59,910 nt of DNA from Thermoanaerobaculia bacterium. Its GTDB lineage: Bacteria > Acidobacteriota > Thermoanaerobaculia > Multivoradales > JAHEKO01. Position 1 is the first letter of the stretch; each line of letters starts with the position of its first letter. Both the position numbers and the translations under genes were made by a program. The stretch covers positions 1 to 59,910 of the forward strand of contig CAMYLC010000090.1 in NCBI GenBank assembly GCA_947259195.1, written 5' to 3'. The notes under the pieces are model-generated. The model saw only the letters and a program-made list of their open reading frames with translations, was not told the origin of the DNA and made no database searches. Positions 1-11,618 of this stretch are shown piece after piece.

Positions 1-72
1 TACAGGAATTCGTTGCCGTCGAGGCTGGTTGCATGGAAGGGAAGCTCCGCTTTGCCAGCGGAGCGCTTGATC

Positions 73-1173
73 ATGGACGTTCCAATCACTCGCGATTCCA
101 GCGTCGTTCCGACTCGCTACTGGCATGAGCTCGAGGACGGGCGGGTGCAGTGCGATCTGTGCCCCCGCTTCTGTAGGCTCGGCGAGGGCCAGCGTGGCAT
201 GTGTTTCGTCCGCGGCTGTCTGGACGGCGGAGTCGTCCTCACGACCTACGGTCGCTCCAGCGGTTTCTGTGTCGATCCCATCGAGAAGAAGCCCCTGAAC
301 CACTTCTATCCGGGAACCCCGGTGCTCTCGTTCGGGACCGCGGGCTGCAACCTGGCCTGTCGCTTCTGTCAGAACTGGGACATCTCCAAGTCTCGTCAGT
401 TCGATACGCTGGCCGATCAGGCGGCCCCGGAGACCATCGCCCGAGCGGCCCGTGAGTTGGGCTGCCGGAGCGTCGCCTTCACCTACAACGACCCGGTGAT
501 CTTTCACGAGTATGCGATCGATGTCGCCCAGGCCTGTCATGAGCTGGATATCCAGGCGGTAGCGGTTACGGCGGGGGAGGTCTGTGCCGAGCCGCGCGAG
601 GAGTTCTACCGCCACATGGATGCCGCCAATGTGGACCTCAAGGCCTTCACCGAGTCGTTCTATCGGGAGATCTGCGGCTCACATCTGCAGCCAGTCCTCG
701 ACACCCTGGTCTACCTGCGAGACGAAACCGATGTCTGGTTCGAGATCACCACGCTTCTCATCCCGGGTGAGAACGATTCGCCAGAAGAGATCGATGCGAT
801 GTCGCGGTGGGTGGCAAGCGAGCTGGGGCAGGACGTGCCCTTGCACTTCACCGCCTTTCACCCGGACTGGAAGATGATGGATCGACCGCCGACACCGCCG
901 CAGACCCTGAGAGGAGCTCGCCGGATCGCAATGGGCAACGGTCTCCGATATGTCTACACTGGCAACGTGCACGACCACGAAGGCGGCAGCACCTATTGCC
1001 ACGGGTGTGGCGAAAGTCTCATCGGCCGCGACTGGTACGTACTGAACGATTGGCGCCTGACGGAGGGCGGCGAGTGCCGCGCCTGCGGCACCCCTTGCCC
1101 CGGACGTTTCTCCGGCGCACCCGGCGACTGGGGAGCCCGCCGGCTACCGGTCCGACTAAGCGAATTCAAGTAA
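73..1173 (+). CDS. amrS: AmmeMemoRadiSam system radical SAM enzyme (AmrS-like)
   Basis: This 366-residue protein belongs to the radical SAM family formerly called PflA-like and now AmrS, whose substrate is not firmly known. The Fe-S/SAM cluster motif C92-x3-C96-x2-C99 (CNLACRFCQNW) is preceded by a cysteine-rich N-terminus (CDLCPRFC, MCFVRGC) typical of the family. The C-terminus carries two further Cys pairs (CHGCGES and CRACGTPC), which look metal-binding. I place the start at the ATG at 73; the frame is open to a TTG at 13, but the family's conserved part begins after the ATG. The partner genes AmmeMemoRadiSam A and B are not next to it here. Family assignment is firm; the reaction is unknown. 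Confidence 0.9.
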   Translation: MDVPITRDSSVVPTRYWHELEDGRVQCDLCPRFCRLGEGQRGMCFVRGCLDGGVVLTTYGRSSGFCVDPIEKKPLNHFYPGTPVLSFGTAGCNLACRFCQNWDISKSRQFDTLADQAAPETIARAARELGCRSVAFTYNDPVIFHEYAIDVAQACHELDIQAVAVTAGEVCAEPREEFYRHMDAANVDLKAFTESFYREICGSHLQPVLDTLVYLRDETDVWFEITTLLIPGENDSPEEIDAMSRWVASELGQDVPLHFTAFHPDWKMMDRPPTPPQTLRGARRIAMGNGLRYVYTGNVHDHEGGSTYCHGCGESLIGRDWYVLNDWRLTEGGECRACGTPCPGRFSGAPGDWGARRLPVRLSEFK

Positions 1174-1182
1174 AGGCACTAG

Positions 1183-1285
1183 GGGTTGAAGCGGTCGGGC
1201 GTGCCTTCCGACCGATCTCTGGGTAGTGGGGTTGAAGCAGCCGGCTCTCCGCCGGCCGGTCTTTGAGGTCTTGGGCTTTTGGACT
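1183..1285 (+). repeat. Two tandem units of a dispersed GTTGAAGC-hairpin repeat (family R2)
   Basis: Two successive units each begin with GTTGAAGC and then carry a hairpin: CGGTCGG/CCGACCG (1192-1198, 1208-1214) and GCCGGC/GCCGGC (1240-1245, 1251-1256). Each is followed by a GATCTxT- or GGTCTTTGAGG-like tail. Related units are at 38167-38214, 40319-40358 and, inverted, 46201-46285. The remainder of the 291-bp gap between amrS and the next gene (to 1464) shows no convincing gene. Confidence 0.6.
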
Positions 1286-1464
1286 GAACCCTATTCCTCT
1301 AGGTTCTCGTTGCCTCACTGCCCATTCGGTGCCAGGGGTTCGTTCGGGTGGCTTGACAGGGGGCGCCTCGTCGAGCGCATGGCGAGGGCCGAGAATGTTC
1401 GCGAGAGATCCGGCGTGAAAAGGCACGCTGGCTGCCTCAACCCAGGACGGGTGGGTGGGGGGAT

Positions 1465-3093
1465 CTAGTGCTTGAAGCGGGCGCCGTGCTCCTCGACGGA
1501 AAGGATCCAGCCGAGAATCTTGCCGGGCTGGATCCTTTTTTCTTCGTCCCAGAATCGCAGGTTTCGCAGATGACGGCTCGAGGTGTCGTCCTCGGGAATG
1601 GCGGCGGTGTCATCGTGGATCCGCTGCATGCGATCGATCCAACTGGCGCAGTTGTCGACCCTCAGATCGACCCACCCATCGCGCACCCAGGCTTCCAGCT
1701 TCTCGGGGGTGAGCGGTTCGTTGTCCGCCTCGGCCGGTACGATGACCTCGTGGCCTCGCAGGATCTTTCCTGAAGGCAGGAGAATGGGAATGCCGACGGA
1801 GACCACCTCATTGGCGAGCCGGGGCTCGGCTTCGAGCATCTTTTCGATTCGGTCGGCTACCTCCTCCGGAGTCGATTCACGAACGGCCGTCATCGTTCGG
1901 AAGGCTTCTCGCAGGAGGTGGGCCTCGAAGAGCAGCTTGGTGTTTCGAGGCGGACCCAACATCTCGAAGGCCACGCTCTTTGTTTCACCCTGACTCTCGA
2001 ACTCCATCATTCGTTCCAGTGCCCAATGACGCATGAGTCCGGCCCGGTAGGTGGGACCCAGTACCGCGTTGTCCAGGGCGTTGATGATGTCGTGCCCCGT
2101 GTTACCACCGCCGATTTCGAAGATGAGGTACTGGGCAATCTCCTCGGGTGTCACGAACTCCATCTGTCGAGACGTGGTGAGCATCGCGAACTCCTCGACG
2201 CTGAAGATGCCATTCTCACCGGTATCGATGTAGGCAGTCTCGAGAATGTTGTCGGTGACCTTGGCCGCGGTCGGGTCCTTGGTGGAGAAGGTCTCCCCCA
2301 GAGTGCGAGGTTCGGCCTCCACTAGATAGATGGGCTTTCGTCCGCGGTAGATGGGACCGTGGGCGATCTTCTTCCAGGCGATGGCCGCCGCCGGCTTGAT
2401 CTCCTTCGTGATTGGAGCTCCGGGCGTCCGGGCCATGAGGAACAGCAGCATGGACTGTGCCCCCGCCATGGCGCTCTTGGAGAGCAGCACACGACTCGGC
2501 TTCTCCTCGGAATGCGTGTAGGGAACGTTGAGGCCCATACCTCCAGTACCGCTGGTTCCCACCTTGAAATAGGCGCGAGTTCCGGCATCCATCATGCCGC
2601 CATAGAGGACCTGCATGTGGCGAATCAGACGTGGTACATAGAGGGCCTCGAGAAGGTCTTCGACCTGATCGCACTGCGAGTTACCGGCTTCCAGGCTATC
2701 CAGCACCTTGGCCGAGGCTGAATAGACGTCCCTGTAGGCGATGCCGGTCGCGGTGTTCACGGAATCGATGACGATGTCCGGCTTGCCATCGACCAGCAAT
2801 CGATATAGTAGGAACCTCTCCCAGTCCTCCTCGCGAAGCGGCTTCAGTTGGGCTGCGATGCGCTCGATTCTGGACGCTTCTTCGGCAAGTCCGAAGATGT
2901 CGCCACTCGAAACCGAGAGCTTGACGCCCTGCGCAAATGGCAGCAGCAGCTCCAGGGCCTCTGCCGATTCTTCCTGCCGCAGGCTGTGGATCTGGATCTC
3001 TCGGGGCTTGTGTTCCAACAACTCTCGGCAGACCGCCATCCCCACCAGGCCGTAACCACCCAGAACGAGTACCTTGCTACCCTCGATGTTCAC
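1465..3093 (-). CDS. NAD(P)-binding Rossmann-fold protein of unknown function
   Basis: A 542-residue protein that opens with a nucleotide-binding motif, VLVLGGYGLVG, at residues 9-19, as in short-chain dehydrogenases and saccharopine-dehydrogenase-like proteins. A second conserved-looking stretch (PDIVIDSVNTATGI, about residues 105-118) fits the end of such a domain. The remaining 400 residues I do not recognise. It lies 79 bp downstream of pckG on the same strand and is probably cotranscribed with it. It is therefore likely metabolic, but I cannot name a substrate. Confidence 0.7.
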   Translation of the reverse strand: MNIEGSKVLVLGGYGLVGMAVCRELLEHKPREIQIHSLRQEESAEALELLLPFAQGVKLSVSSGDIFGLAEEASRIERIAAQLKPLREEDWERFLLYRLLVDGKPDIVIDSVNTATGIAYRDVYSASAKVLDSLEAGNSQCDQVEDLLEALYVPRLIRHMQVLYGGMMDAGTRAYFKVGTSGTGGMGLNVPYTHSEEKPSRVLLSKSAMAGAQSMLLFLMARTPGAPITKEIKPAAAIAWKKIAHGPIYRGRKPIYLVEAEPRTLGETFSTKDPTAAKVTDNILETAYIDTGENGIFSVEEFAMLTTSRQMEFVTPEEIAQYLIFEIGGGNTGHDIINALDNAVLGPTYRAGLMRHWALERMMEFESQGETKSVAFEMLGPPRNTKLLFEAHLLREAFRTMTAVRESTPEEVADRIEKMLEAEPRLANEVVSVGIPILLPSGKILRGHEVIVPAEADNEPLTPEKLEAWVRDGWVDLRVDNCASWIDRMQRIHDDTAAIPEDDTSSRHLRNLRFWDEEKRIQPGKILGWILSVEEHGARFKH

Positions 3094-3172
3094 TCTGTTT
3101 CTCCTCGCGTAGCGTTTCGCTGTCGGGTTCTTCGTCGAATCACGGCTGACCCGGAGCCCTGGTCGCGTCGGA

Positions 3173-5020
<1,848 letters not shown>

Positions 5021-5234
5021 CGGATTTGGCCTTTCTTCTCTTTGTTAGGGTTTCAAACCCACGGAGACCGACCTGGCCGCCGTGCCGGAGACCTCTCAAT
5101 ATATCAAGAAGGCTTCGGACTCCTCGCGGAGTTGCGCCAAAAAACGACGGATAGGCAGAGAGGGCCTCGACTGTGAGTCGTCCAAGATACACAGCGCCAA
5201 TTGAGGGGCTCGCGCCAAGCCTCCAGGGACGGGC

Positions 5235-7697
5235 TCAAGGCTTCCAGCCTTCGGTCAGCGGTCGGGGCCGCTGAAAGAGGTACCCTTGAACGTAGTCGAC
5301 CCCGATCTGGCGCAGCGCTTCGAGCGTGACTTCGTCTTCGACCGACTCGGCAATGGTGCGCAGCCCCATCACCTCGCCTATATCGTGGATCGATGCCACG
5401 AGCGCGGCTTGGATAGGGTCGGCGACCATTTCGCGCACGAACCCACCGTCGATCTTGAGGAAGTCCAGTGGGAGGTTCTTCAGGTAGCCGAAGGAGCTCA
5501 GGCCCTGGCCGAAATCGTCCAGAACGAAACGGCAACCCATGCCCTTCAACACCGAGATGAAGCGCACCGCCATCGGCAGGTTGGCTATGGCAGAGGTCTC
5601 GGTGATCTCGAAGAAGACCCGGTCGGGCGAAATCCTGGTCTTATTGAGCTCTTCGACCACGAAATCGAGAAACCCTGCGGCGCCAAGACTGAGACCTGAG
5701 AGATTGATGGCGAACCGGCTATTGTTGGCTATGGCGGTATGGCCGTCTTCGGCCAGTAGGCGCAAAGCGGTGCTCAGGACCCAACGGTCGATTGACGGGA
5801 TCAGACCATACCGTTCGGCTGCCGGGATGAAGGATCCCGGATAGACAAGCTTGCCCTCCTCGTCGATCAATCGAATGAAGAGCTCGCTCAGGGGAGGCTC
5901 CGAGTGGCCCGCGTCGAGGGGCTTGATGATCTGGTGATAGAGCCGGAAGCGGTCCTCGTCCAGGGCTTTCTGAAGACGAGAGATCCACTGCATCTCCCCA
6001 TACCGCTCGGCAATCTCGCGGTCGCCGGGCTGAAAGATGTGAATGGATCCGCCACCCTTGTCTTTAGCTACAAAGCAGGCGGCGTCCGCGGCGCTCAACA
6101 GAGCATCCGCTCCGGGGTGCGAGGAGGACAGAGGCGCCAAGCCGCCGCTGACCCGATTGGTGAAAGTGCGGCCGCCCCAATGGAAGCGAAAGCTGTGGAT
6201 GGCTTCACTGATCTCCTTGGCCCGGTGCTCCGCCTCTTCCGGGGAACAGTCGCTGAAGAGGATGCCGAACACGTCGCCACCCAGCCGCGCTAGGACATCT
6301 TGTTGTCGGACCCGCTCCTCGATGACCGCAGCGATCTTTCGAATCAACTGATCGCCAGCGGTATGGCCGCAGGTCTCGTTCACGAGCTTGAACGCATCGA
6401 GGTCCAGTTGACACAAGGCATGTCGCCCGCTCCGTCCGTCATGCACCTGCAGGGCGCCTCGCAGCTGCCGCTCGAACTCCCGGCGATTGATCAGACCGGT
6501 GAGAGGATCGTGGCTCGCGAGATGCTCCATTTCGTCTTCCACCCGACGGACCTGGGTCAGGTCTTTGAAGACGAGGATTGCACCGGTGACCTTGCCTTCC
6601 TGGTTGCGAATTGGCGCGGCAGAGTCATGGATAGGGAACTGGATCCCGTCCCGGCGGACCAAGAGCCGTTGGCCGAGGAAAGCCACTTCTCGCCGCTCGG
6701 CAAGGCAGTGATGGACCGGGTCGAGGACCTTCTTGCCCGTCTCTTCATCGACCACCCTGTAGACCGCTTCGGCCGTTTGGCCGTAGGCCTCTTCGAGCGT
6801 CCAACCGGTGAGCTTCTGGGCTACCGGATTGAGGTAGTCAACGATGCCCCTGGCGTCGGTGCGGATGACCCCATCGGCGATGGAAGCCAGCGTGACAAGG
6901 GCACGCTCCTTCTCCTGGAAGAGGGCGTTCTCAGCGATCTTGCGCTCGGTAATGTCATGGGCGACACCGATGATTCGCTGCACATGCCCTTGTGGATCAC
7001 GCAGCGCGATGGCCCTTTCGGCCAGCCAGCGGACCTCGCCACGGGGCGAGAGGCATCGAATTTCGACCGACAGACTCTCGTCATCGGCTTTGAGCAGGCG
7101 GCGAACTGCCCGCTCCAGGCTCGGTCGATCCTCAGGGTGAACGAGCTTCAGGAAGTCGCTGCCGCTTGCCATCTGGTCGTGGAGAGACAGTCCGAAGAGC
7201 TGATCGATGAGCTCGGATGTGTCGAGGGCGTCAGTGTCGGGGTCCCACTCCCAGTTCACCGAGCGGGCAGCTTGTTGGGCAAACGCGAGCCGCTGTCGGA
7301 CATCTTGAAGGGCGATTGCCGACAACTCCTGGGCTGTAGCGTCGAAGGCTGTGACCAAGCTGGCTGGCTGCCAATCGAGCTCGACGTAACCGGAGGTCAG
7401 ACGTATCCATCGTTCCTGCCCGTCCTTGCGACGGATCTTCCATAGCTGTGCATCGTCTTCCTGCCCGGATGATGGTGTAAATGCGTTGCGGCTGATGGGT
7501 AGCGGCTCACCCAGATCCTGGAATCCCATGCTCATCATCTCGTGAGCCGAGTAGCCGGTCAGCTCCTCGGCGGCGGGATTCACGTAGAGCAACTTCTCGC
7601 GGTGGACAAAGATGGCCACCGGCATGGTTTCAGCTAAGATTCTGAACCAGTGCTCGGCCTGAGTCAGGGGAGGCGACGGGGGTGGAGATGGCCTCAT
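5235..7697 (-). CDS. PAS-PAS-PAS-GGDEF-EAL signalling protein
   Basis: An 820-residue cytoplasmic c-di-GMP protein with three PAS modules (about residues 10-130, 130-255 and 260-385; the second ends in the PAC-like DITERK), then GGDEF (about 395-555) and EAL (about 570-815). The cyclase signature is GGDVF (D475, V476) instead of GGDEF/GGEEF, so cyclase activity is doubtful. The phosphodiesterase half keeps the metal and catalytic residues: E605 in ELFIRL, INLSG, EITET, LDDFGQG, LKIDG, AESVED and QGYLF. The expected net activity is therefore c-di-GMP hydrolysis, possibly with GTP-modulated GGDEF as in known degenerate tandems. It is divergent from the thioesterase gene; no membrane segment is seen. 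Confidence 0.93.
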   Translation of the reverse strand: MRPSPPPSPPLTQAEHWFRILAETMPVAIFVHREKLLYVNPAAEELTGYSAHEMMSMGFQDLGEPLPISRNAFTPSSGQEDDAQLWKIRRKDGQERWIRLTSGYVELDWQPASLVTAFDATAQELSAIALQDVRQRLAFAQQAARSVNWEWDPDTDALDTSELIDQLFGLSLHDQMASGSDFLKLVHPEDRPSLERAVRRLLKADDESLSVEIRCLSPRGEVRWLAERAIALRDPQGHVQRIIGVAHDITERKIAENALFQEKERALVTLASIADGVIRTDARGIVDYLNPVAQKLTGWTLEEAYGQTAEAVYRVVDEETGKKVLDPVHHCLAERREVAFLGQRLLVRRDGIQFPIHDSAAPIRNQEGKVTGAILVFKDLTQVRRVEDEMEHLASHDPLTGLINRREFERQLRGALQVHDGRSGRHALCQLDLDAFKLVNETCGHTAGDQLIRKIAAVIEERVRQQDVLARLGGDVFGILFSDCSPEEAEHRAKEISEAIHSFRFHWGGRTFTNRVSGGLAPLSSSHPGADALLSAADAACFVAKDKGGGSIHIFQPGDREIAERYGEMQWISRLQKALDEDRFRLYHQIIKPLDAGHSEPPLSELFIRLIDEEGKLVYPGSFIPAAERYGLIPSIDRWVLSTALRLLAEDGHTAIANNSRFAINLSGLSLGAAGFLDFVVEELNKTRISPDRVFFEITETSAIANLPMAVRFISVLKGMGCRFVLDDFGQGLSSFGYLKNLPLDFLKIDGGFVREMVADPIQAALVASIHDIGEVMGLRTIAESVEDEVTLEALRQIGVDYVQGYLFQRPRPLTEGWKP

Positions 7698-7726
7698 GTC
7701 AGCGACATCCTCCGGAGATTATAGCG

Positions 7727-8311
7727 GTGGGAAAACGACGCCGGACGACGAGTGATTCGCGTATCCCCGAGCTGCCACCCGAGGTGACGACGGAACTCGG
7801 GTGGCAGCCATTCGTGCCGCTCGCTCTGGAGGGGGGACAAAGGTCCTTTGTCAGCGGCAAGCCACAGAGCGGTCTTCTGCGGGTCCAGTACTTCAGGCGA
7901 CGAGGTGACGCAACGGTAGTGGGTCGGGCCTGGTTTGGACCCGGGGCGGCCGGTCCACCGGGCCATGCGCACGGCGGCAGCATAGCGGCGGTTCTCGACG
8001 AGGCCATGGGGGTTGCGGCCTGGTCGAGTGGTTACGCCTCGGTGGCGGCGCATCTCGAGGTCGACTTCTCGAGAATGATTCCCCTCGGCACCGACGCCTT
8101 GCTGGAAGCGTGGGTCGAAAAGGCGAGTGGAAGAAAAGTGACGACCCGGGGCAGGCTGCTCGATGATGACGGCAAGCCGTTTGCCGAGGCGGTCGGTTTG
8201 TTCGTGGTGCTCGACCCCGAACGCTTCGGAGATGTGCTCGAAGAGGTAGCGGAAGCCATGGGAGTCGATCCGGCCGATCTTCTATCCAATGTGGGACCAG
8301 CGCACGAGTAA
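7727..8311 (+). CDS. PaaI-family hotdog thioesterase
   Basis: A 194-residue hotdog-fold protein. The HGGSIAAVLDEAMGVAAW segment is the helix of PaaI/4HBT-like acyl-CoA thioesterases, in which the Asp/Glu near DEAMG polarises the attacking water. LEVDFSRMIPLGT follows as the next strands. Which acyl-CoA it hydrolyses cannot be read. I choose GTG 7727, which has a GGAG about 10 nt upstream. The frame is open to a GTG at 7682, but that start would overlap the divergent c-di-GMP gene. Its end slightly precedes the SMUG1-type gene, suggesting cotranscription. Confidence 0.85.
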   Translation: MGKRRRTTSDSRIPELPPEVTTELGWQPFVPLALEGGQRSFVSGKPQSGLLRVQYFRRRGDATVVGRAWFGPGAAGPPGHAHGGSIAAVLDEAMGVAAWSSGYASVAAHLEVDFSRMIPLGTDALLEAWVEKASGRKVTTRGRLLDDDGKPFAEAVGLFVVLDPERFGDVLEEVAEAMGVDPADLLSNVGPAHE

Positions 8312-8327
8312 CCGAGGAAGGGCTTGC

Positions 8328-9041
8328 GTGTCCGATCTGCCTGCCGTTGCGAAGGATCTCTCCGCGGCTCTGCGACCGCTCCGCTTCGGTACACCGGTAA
8401 CTCACGTCTACGATCCACTCGACTACGCGTGGCCGGCGCACCTGGAGTACCTGCAGCGCTTCGGGCAGGGTGCGAAAGAGGTGGTGTTGCTGGGGATGAA
8501 CCCCGGACCCTGGGGCATGGCGCAGACAGGTATCCCTTTCGGTGAGGTCTCCTTCGTCAAGGATTGGTTGGCCATCGACAGTCCCGTGGGCCGCCCTCCT
8601 CGAGAGCACCCGAAACGGCCTGTCGAGGGGTTGGCATGTTCCCGGAGTGAGGTCAGCGGTCGGCGGGTCTGGGGTTGGGCGAAAGAACGTTTCGAGACTC
8701 CGGAGCGTTTCTTCGAACGCTTCTTCATCGCCAATTACTGCCCGCTGATGTTCCTCGAATCCAGCGGTCGCAACCGCACCCCGGATCGCCTGCCTACCAG
8801 CGAACGGAGACCGTTGCTGGAGGTCTGCGACGAGGCTCTGCGGCTCGCCATTCAGCAACTCGACCCAACCTGGGTCGTCGGGGTCGGTCGGTTTGCAGAG
8901 GCGAGGGCTCGACGCGCCCTCGCCGGGCTCGATGTTCAGGTGGCGGGAATCCTCCATCCGAGCCCGGCAAGCCCGGAGGCCAATCGCGATTGGCAGGGTC
9001 GGGTGAGGAGCCAACTGGCAGAGCTCGGAATTGAAGATTGA
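8328..9041 (+). CDS. SMUG1-type uracil-DNA glycosylase
   Basis: Removes uracil (and in the family 5-hydroxymethyluracil) from DNA, starting base excision repair. Both family motifs are clear: GMNPGPWGMAQTGIPFG near residues 50-65 forms the water-activating and uracil-binding pocket, and HPSPASPEANRDW near the C-terminus is the minor-groove intercalation loop with the conserved His. The 237-residue length is normal for bacterial SMUG1. I choose GTG 8328 because GAGGAAG lies 7 nt upstream; an ATG at 8289 would overlap the preceding gene by 23 nt. No other repair gene is adjacent. Confidence 0.93.
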   Translation: MSDLPAVAKDLSAALRPLRFGTPVTHVYDPLDYAWPAHLEYLQRFGQGAKEVVLLGMNPGPWGMAQTGIPFGEVSFVKDWLAIDSPVGRPPREHPKRPVEGLACSRSEVSGRRVWGWAKERFETPERFFERFFIANYCPLMFLESSGRNRTPDRLPTSERRPLLEVCDEALRLAIQQLDPTWVVGVGRFAEARARRALAGLDVQVAGILHPSPASPEANRDWQGRVRSQLAELGIED

Positions 9042-9115
9042 GATAGTGTGGCGAAGGGGCCAACTGATAAGTTCTACCGTGATAATGGTGAACAGGTGAT
9101 GATCTGGAGAAATCG

Positions 9116-11560
9116 TTGACGGCGCTGCCAACGCTCGAGGGCTTGTGTCTTGCTGCCGTAGTGGTGGCTGTTGGTTGGTCGGTAGTGCAGTTTCTCCGAC
9201 AGCGCCGAGAGAAGGAGAAGCTCCAGGAAATCGAACGGATCCTGCAGCGCGATACGGCCCGATTGCGGGTAATGCTCGCGCAGCTGCCAGCCGTCGTCTG
9301 GACTACCGACTCTCAACTGGAGTTCACTACCAGCCAGGGCGCGGCTCTGGCGGGTCTCGGGCTGCAGCCGGACCAGGCAGTCGGACAGTCGATCTTCGAG
9401 TACTTTGGCACCGATGACGAGGAGTTCCCGCCCATCAAGGCCCACCGCCAGGCCCTAGCAGGTGCGCCTGTGGCCCTCGAAATGGAGTGGGGCGGCCAGA
9501 GCTTTCATGCCCTGGTGGAACCCTTGCGGACAGAAGACAGATCGATCGTCGGGACGGTAGGCGTGGCGCTGGACGTTACCGAGGTCCTCACCTCAGAAGC
9601 CGCATTGCGGGCCAGCGAAGAACGATACCGGGACTTCCTGGCACACAGCTCGGAGGGGATCTGGCGGTTGGAGCTCGATGAGCCCATGCCGGTCTCGCTG
9701 GCCGTGGACGAGCAGATCGAGTTTCTCTATGAGCATGGACACTTCGCAGAATGCAATCATGCCCTCTCGTTCATGGTCGGATTGGAGTCACCGTCACAGC
9801 TCGTGGGCGCCACTTTAGGGCGCCTGCTGTCGCAAGACGATCCACAGATCCTGGAACACCTGCGGCTCTTCATGACGTCCGACTACGATCTAGGGGCGGC
9901 GGAGATCGAGAACGTCGATCGGCAGGGTCGATCGCGCTGCCATCAGATCAATCTCACCGGGATCCTGCAGGACCAATGCCTGGTGCGCCTCTGGGGTACG
10001 CATCGCGATGTCACGGACCACCGACGAGCCGAGCAGGCGCTGCGCGCTTCGGAGGAGCGGTATCGCGAGATCTTCGAAGGTTCTCTCGACACTCTCTATG
10101 TCAGCACGCCCGAGGGGCAACTCTTGGACATCAATCCTGCTGGGCTTCAACTTTTCGGCTACGACAGCAAGGAGGAGTTGCTGCAGGTGGATCTCGAGGA
10201 GATGTATATCGATCCAGAGGCGCGGCAGCGAACTCTCGAGGCTCTCGGTCAGCAGGGGTTCCTGCGGGACTACGAACTTCGGTTGCGGCGCAAAGATGGC
10301 AGCCAGGCGACGATCCTGGCAACGACCACGGCGGTAGAGGACGAGTCGGGCAACCTCTATGCCTTGAGAGGCATGTTGCGCGACGTCACCGAGCAGCGCG
10401 CTCTCGAGGAGCAGTTGCTTCGCTCGCAGAGGATGGAGGCCGTGGGCAGAATGGCTGGCGGTGTCTCGCACGACTTCAACAACCTGTTGACCGTCATCAA
10501 CGGTCGAAGTGACCTGCTGCGCGCTCAGATCGATCCCGGCAGTCCATTGGCAGCCGAGGTTGATGAGATCAAGGCGGCTGGAGAGCGGGCCGCAGCACTG
10601 ACGCGCCAGCTTCTGGTGCTCAGTCGGCGTCGATCGAGCTTCCCCCAGGCCATCAATCTCAACGATCTGATGCAGAACATGGAGAACCTACTGCGCCGCT
10701 CGGTCGGTGAGCTTGTGGAGTTGGTTGTAGTCTTCGATCAGGAGATCGCCAGCGTCAAAGCGGACCCCGGACAGATGGAGCAAGTCATCTTGAACCTGGC
10801 CTTGAATGCCCGTGACGCCATGCCACGGGGTGGCCGTTTGGTCATCGGGTCATCCAACGTCTCAGTAGCTCCGGGCTCGGCGTTGGCCAACTTCGGATTG
10901 GATCCAGGCGCCTATGTCCTGCTGCGCTGTGAGGACTCCGGCACGGGGATCGATCCCAGCATACAGGGGCAGATCTTCGAACCGTTCTTCAGCACCAAGG
11001 ATCCCTCAGAGGGCACCGGGCTCGGTCTGTCCACGGTCTATGGAATCGTGCAGCAATCCGGTGGCCACATTCGGGTCGAGAGCGAGCAGGGTCGGGGAGC
11101 CTGCTTCGAGGTCTATCTGCCGGCGGTCTGGGAGCCCGTCGAGCCGAGCACGAAGGAAGTAGTGGAACCGACGAGTCCGAGCGGCACCGAAACAGTGCTC
11201 TTGGTCGAGGATGAAGATGCTGTGAGGGGCCTGCTGCGGCGATTCATGGATGCCAAGGGCTACCGGGTGCTGGAGGCATCCGACGGCGAGGAGGCTCTGA
11301 AGGTCGTCGATGAGGAGTCGGGACAGATCGACCTTCTATTTACCGATCTGGTCATGCCGGGCATGGGCGGCTTCGAGTTGGCCCATCGACTCGAGGCAAA
11401 GTTGCCCGAGGTCAAGATCCTCTTCATGTCCGGTTATAGCGAGGGGGCTGACGCTTTTTTCAAGAGCGGCCTGGTCTCCGACGCCAGGAGTTTTCTGCAA
11501 AAGCCCTTTTCCACTGACCTGCTCGCCCAGCGCCTGCGAGAAGTGCTGGACCCGCGCTGA
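9116..11560 (+). CDS. Hybrid sensor histidine kinase (TM-PAS x3-HisKA-HATPase-REC)
   Basis: An 814-residue hybrid kinase. One N-terminal membrane segment (about 8-26) is followed by a short basic stretch and three PAS-like modules (about 40-160, 165-305, 310-430). The dimerisation/phosphoacceptor domain has H452 in GVSHDFNNLL. A HATPase_c domain follows, with an N-box (LNLALNARDAM) and a G-box (GTGLGLSTVYG). The C-terminal receiver has the phosphorylatable D744 in FTDLVMPGMGG. With no periplasmic domain, the stimulus is probably cytoplasmic or carried by a PAS ligand. Start is TTG 9116 with GGAG upstream. No cognate response regulator is adjacent. It lies just upstream of the suf promoter but is unlikely to be part of that operon. 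Confidence 0.95.
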   Translation: MTALPTLEGLCLAAVVVAVGWSVVQFLRQRREKEKLQEIERILQRDTARLRVMLAQLPAVVWTTDSQLEFTTSQGAALAGLGLQPDQAVGQSIFEYFGTDDEEFPPIKAHRQALAGAPVALEMEWGGQSFHALVEPLRTEDRSIVGTVGVALDVTEVLTSEAALRASEERYRDFLAHSSEGIWRLELDEPMPVSLAVDEQIEFLYEHGHFAECNHALSFMVGLESPSQLVGATLGRLLSQDDPQILEHLRLFMTSDYDLGAAEIENVDRQGRSRCHQINLTGILQDQCLVRLWGTHRDVTDHRRAEQALRASEERYREIFEGSLDTLYVSTPEGQLLDINPAGLQLFGYDSKEELLQVDLEEMYIDPEARQRTLEALGQQGFLRDYELRLRRKDGSQATILATTTAVEDESGNLYALRGMLRDVTEQRALEEQLLRSQRMEAVGRMAGGVSHDFNNLLTVINGRSDLLRAQIDPGSPLAAEVDEIKAAGERAAALTRQLLVLSRRRSSFPQAINLNDLMQNMENLLRRSVGELVELVVVFDQEIASVKADPGQMEQVILNLALNARDAMPRGGRLVIGSSNVSVAPGSALANFGLDPGAYVLLRCEDSGTGIDPSIQGQIFEPFFSTKDPSEGTGLGLSTVYGIVQQSGGHIRVESEQGRGACFEVYLPAVWEPVEPSTKEVVEPTSPSGTETVLLVEDEDAVRGLLRRFMDAKGYRVLEASDGEEALKVVDEESGQIDLLFTDLVMPGMGGFELAHRLEAKLPEVKILFMSGYSEGADAFFKSGLVSDARSFLQKPFSTDLLAQRLREVLDPR

Positions 11561-11582
11561 GTCGAGCGCCTGAGTTCGAGCC

Positions 11583-11610
11583 TTGACATCTGGAAGGCCG
11601 TTGGTATCAT
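11583..11610 (+). promoter_or_regulatory. Sigma-70 promoter of the suf operon
   Basis: A perfect -35 TTGACA (11583-11588), a 16-nt spacer and a -10 TATCAT (11605-11610), followed at once by the palindrome at 11619-11643 and by the rrf2-type regulator gene. Predicted from sequence only. Confidence 0.75.
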
Positions 11611-11618
11611 CTACACTT

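Noticed and set aside
6300..7445. 381-codon plus-strand frame
   Set aside because: Antisense to the PAS-GGDEF-EAL gene, with no recognisable motif.
7893..9131. 412-codon minus-strand frame
   Set aside because: Antisense to the thioesterase and SMUG1-type genes; low complexity Arg/Pro-rich product.
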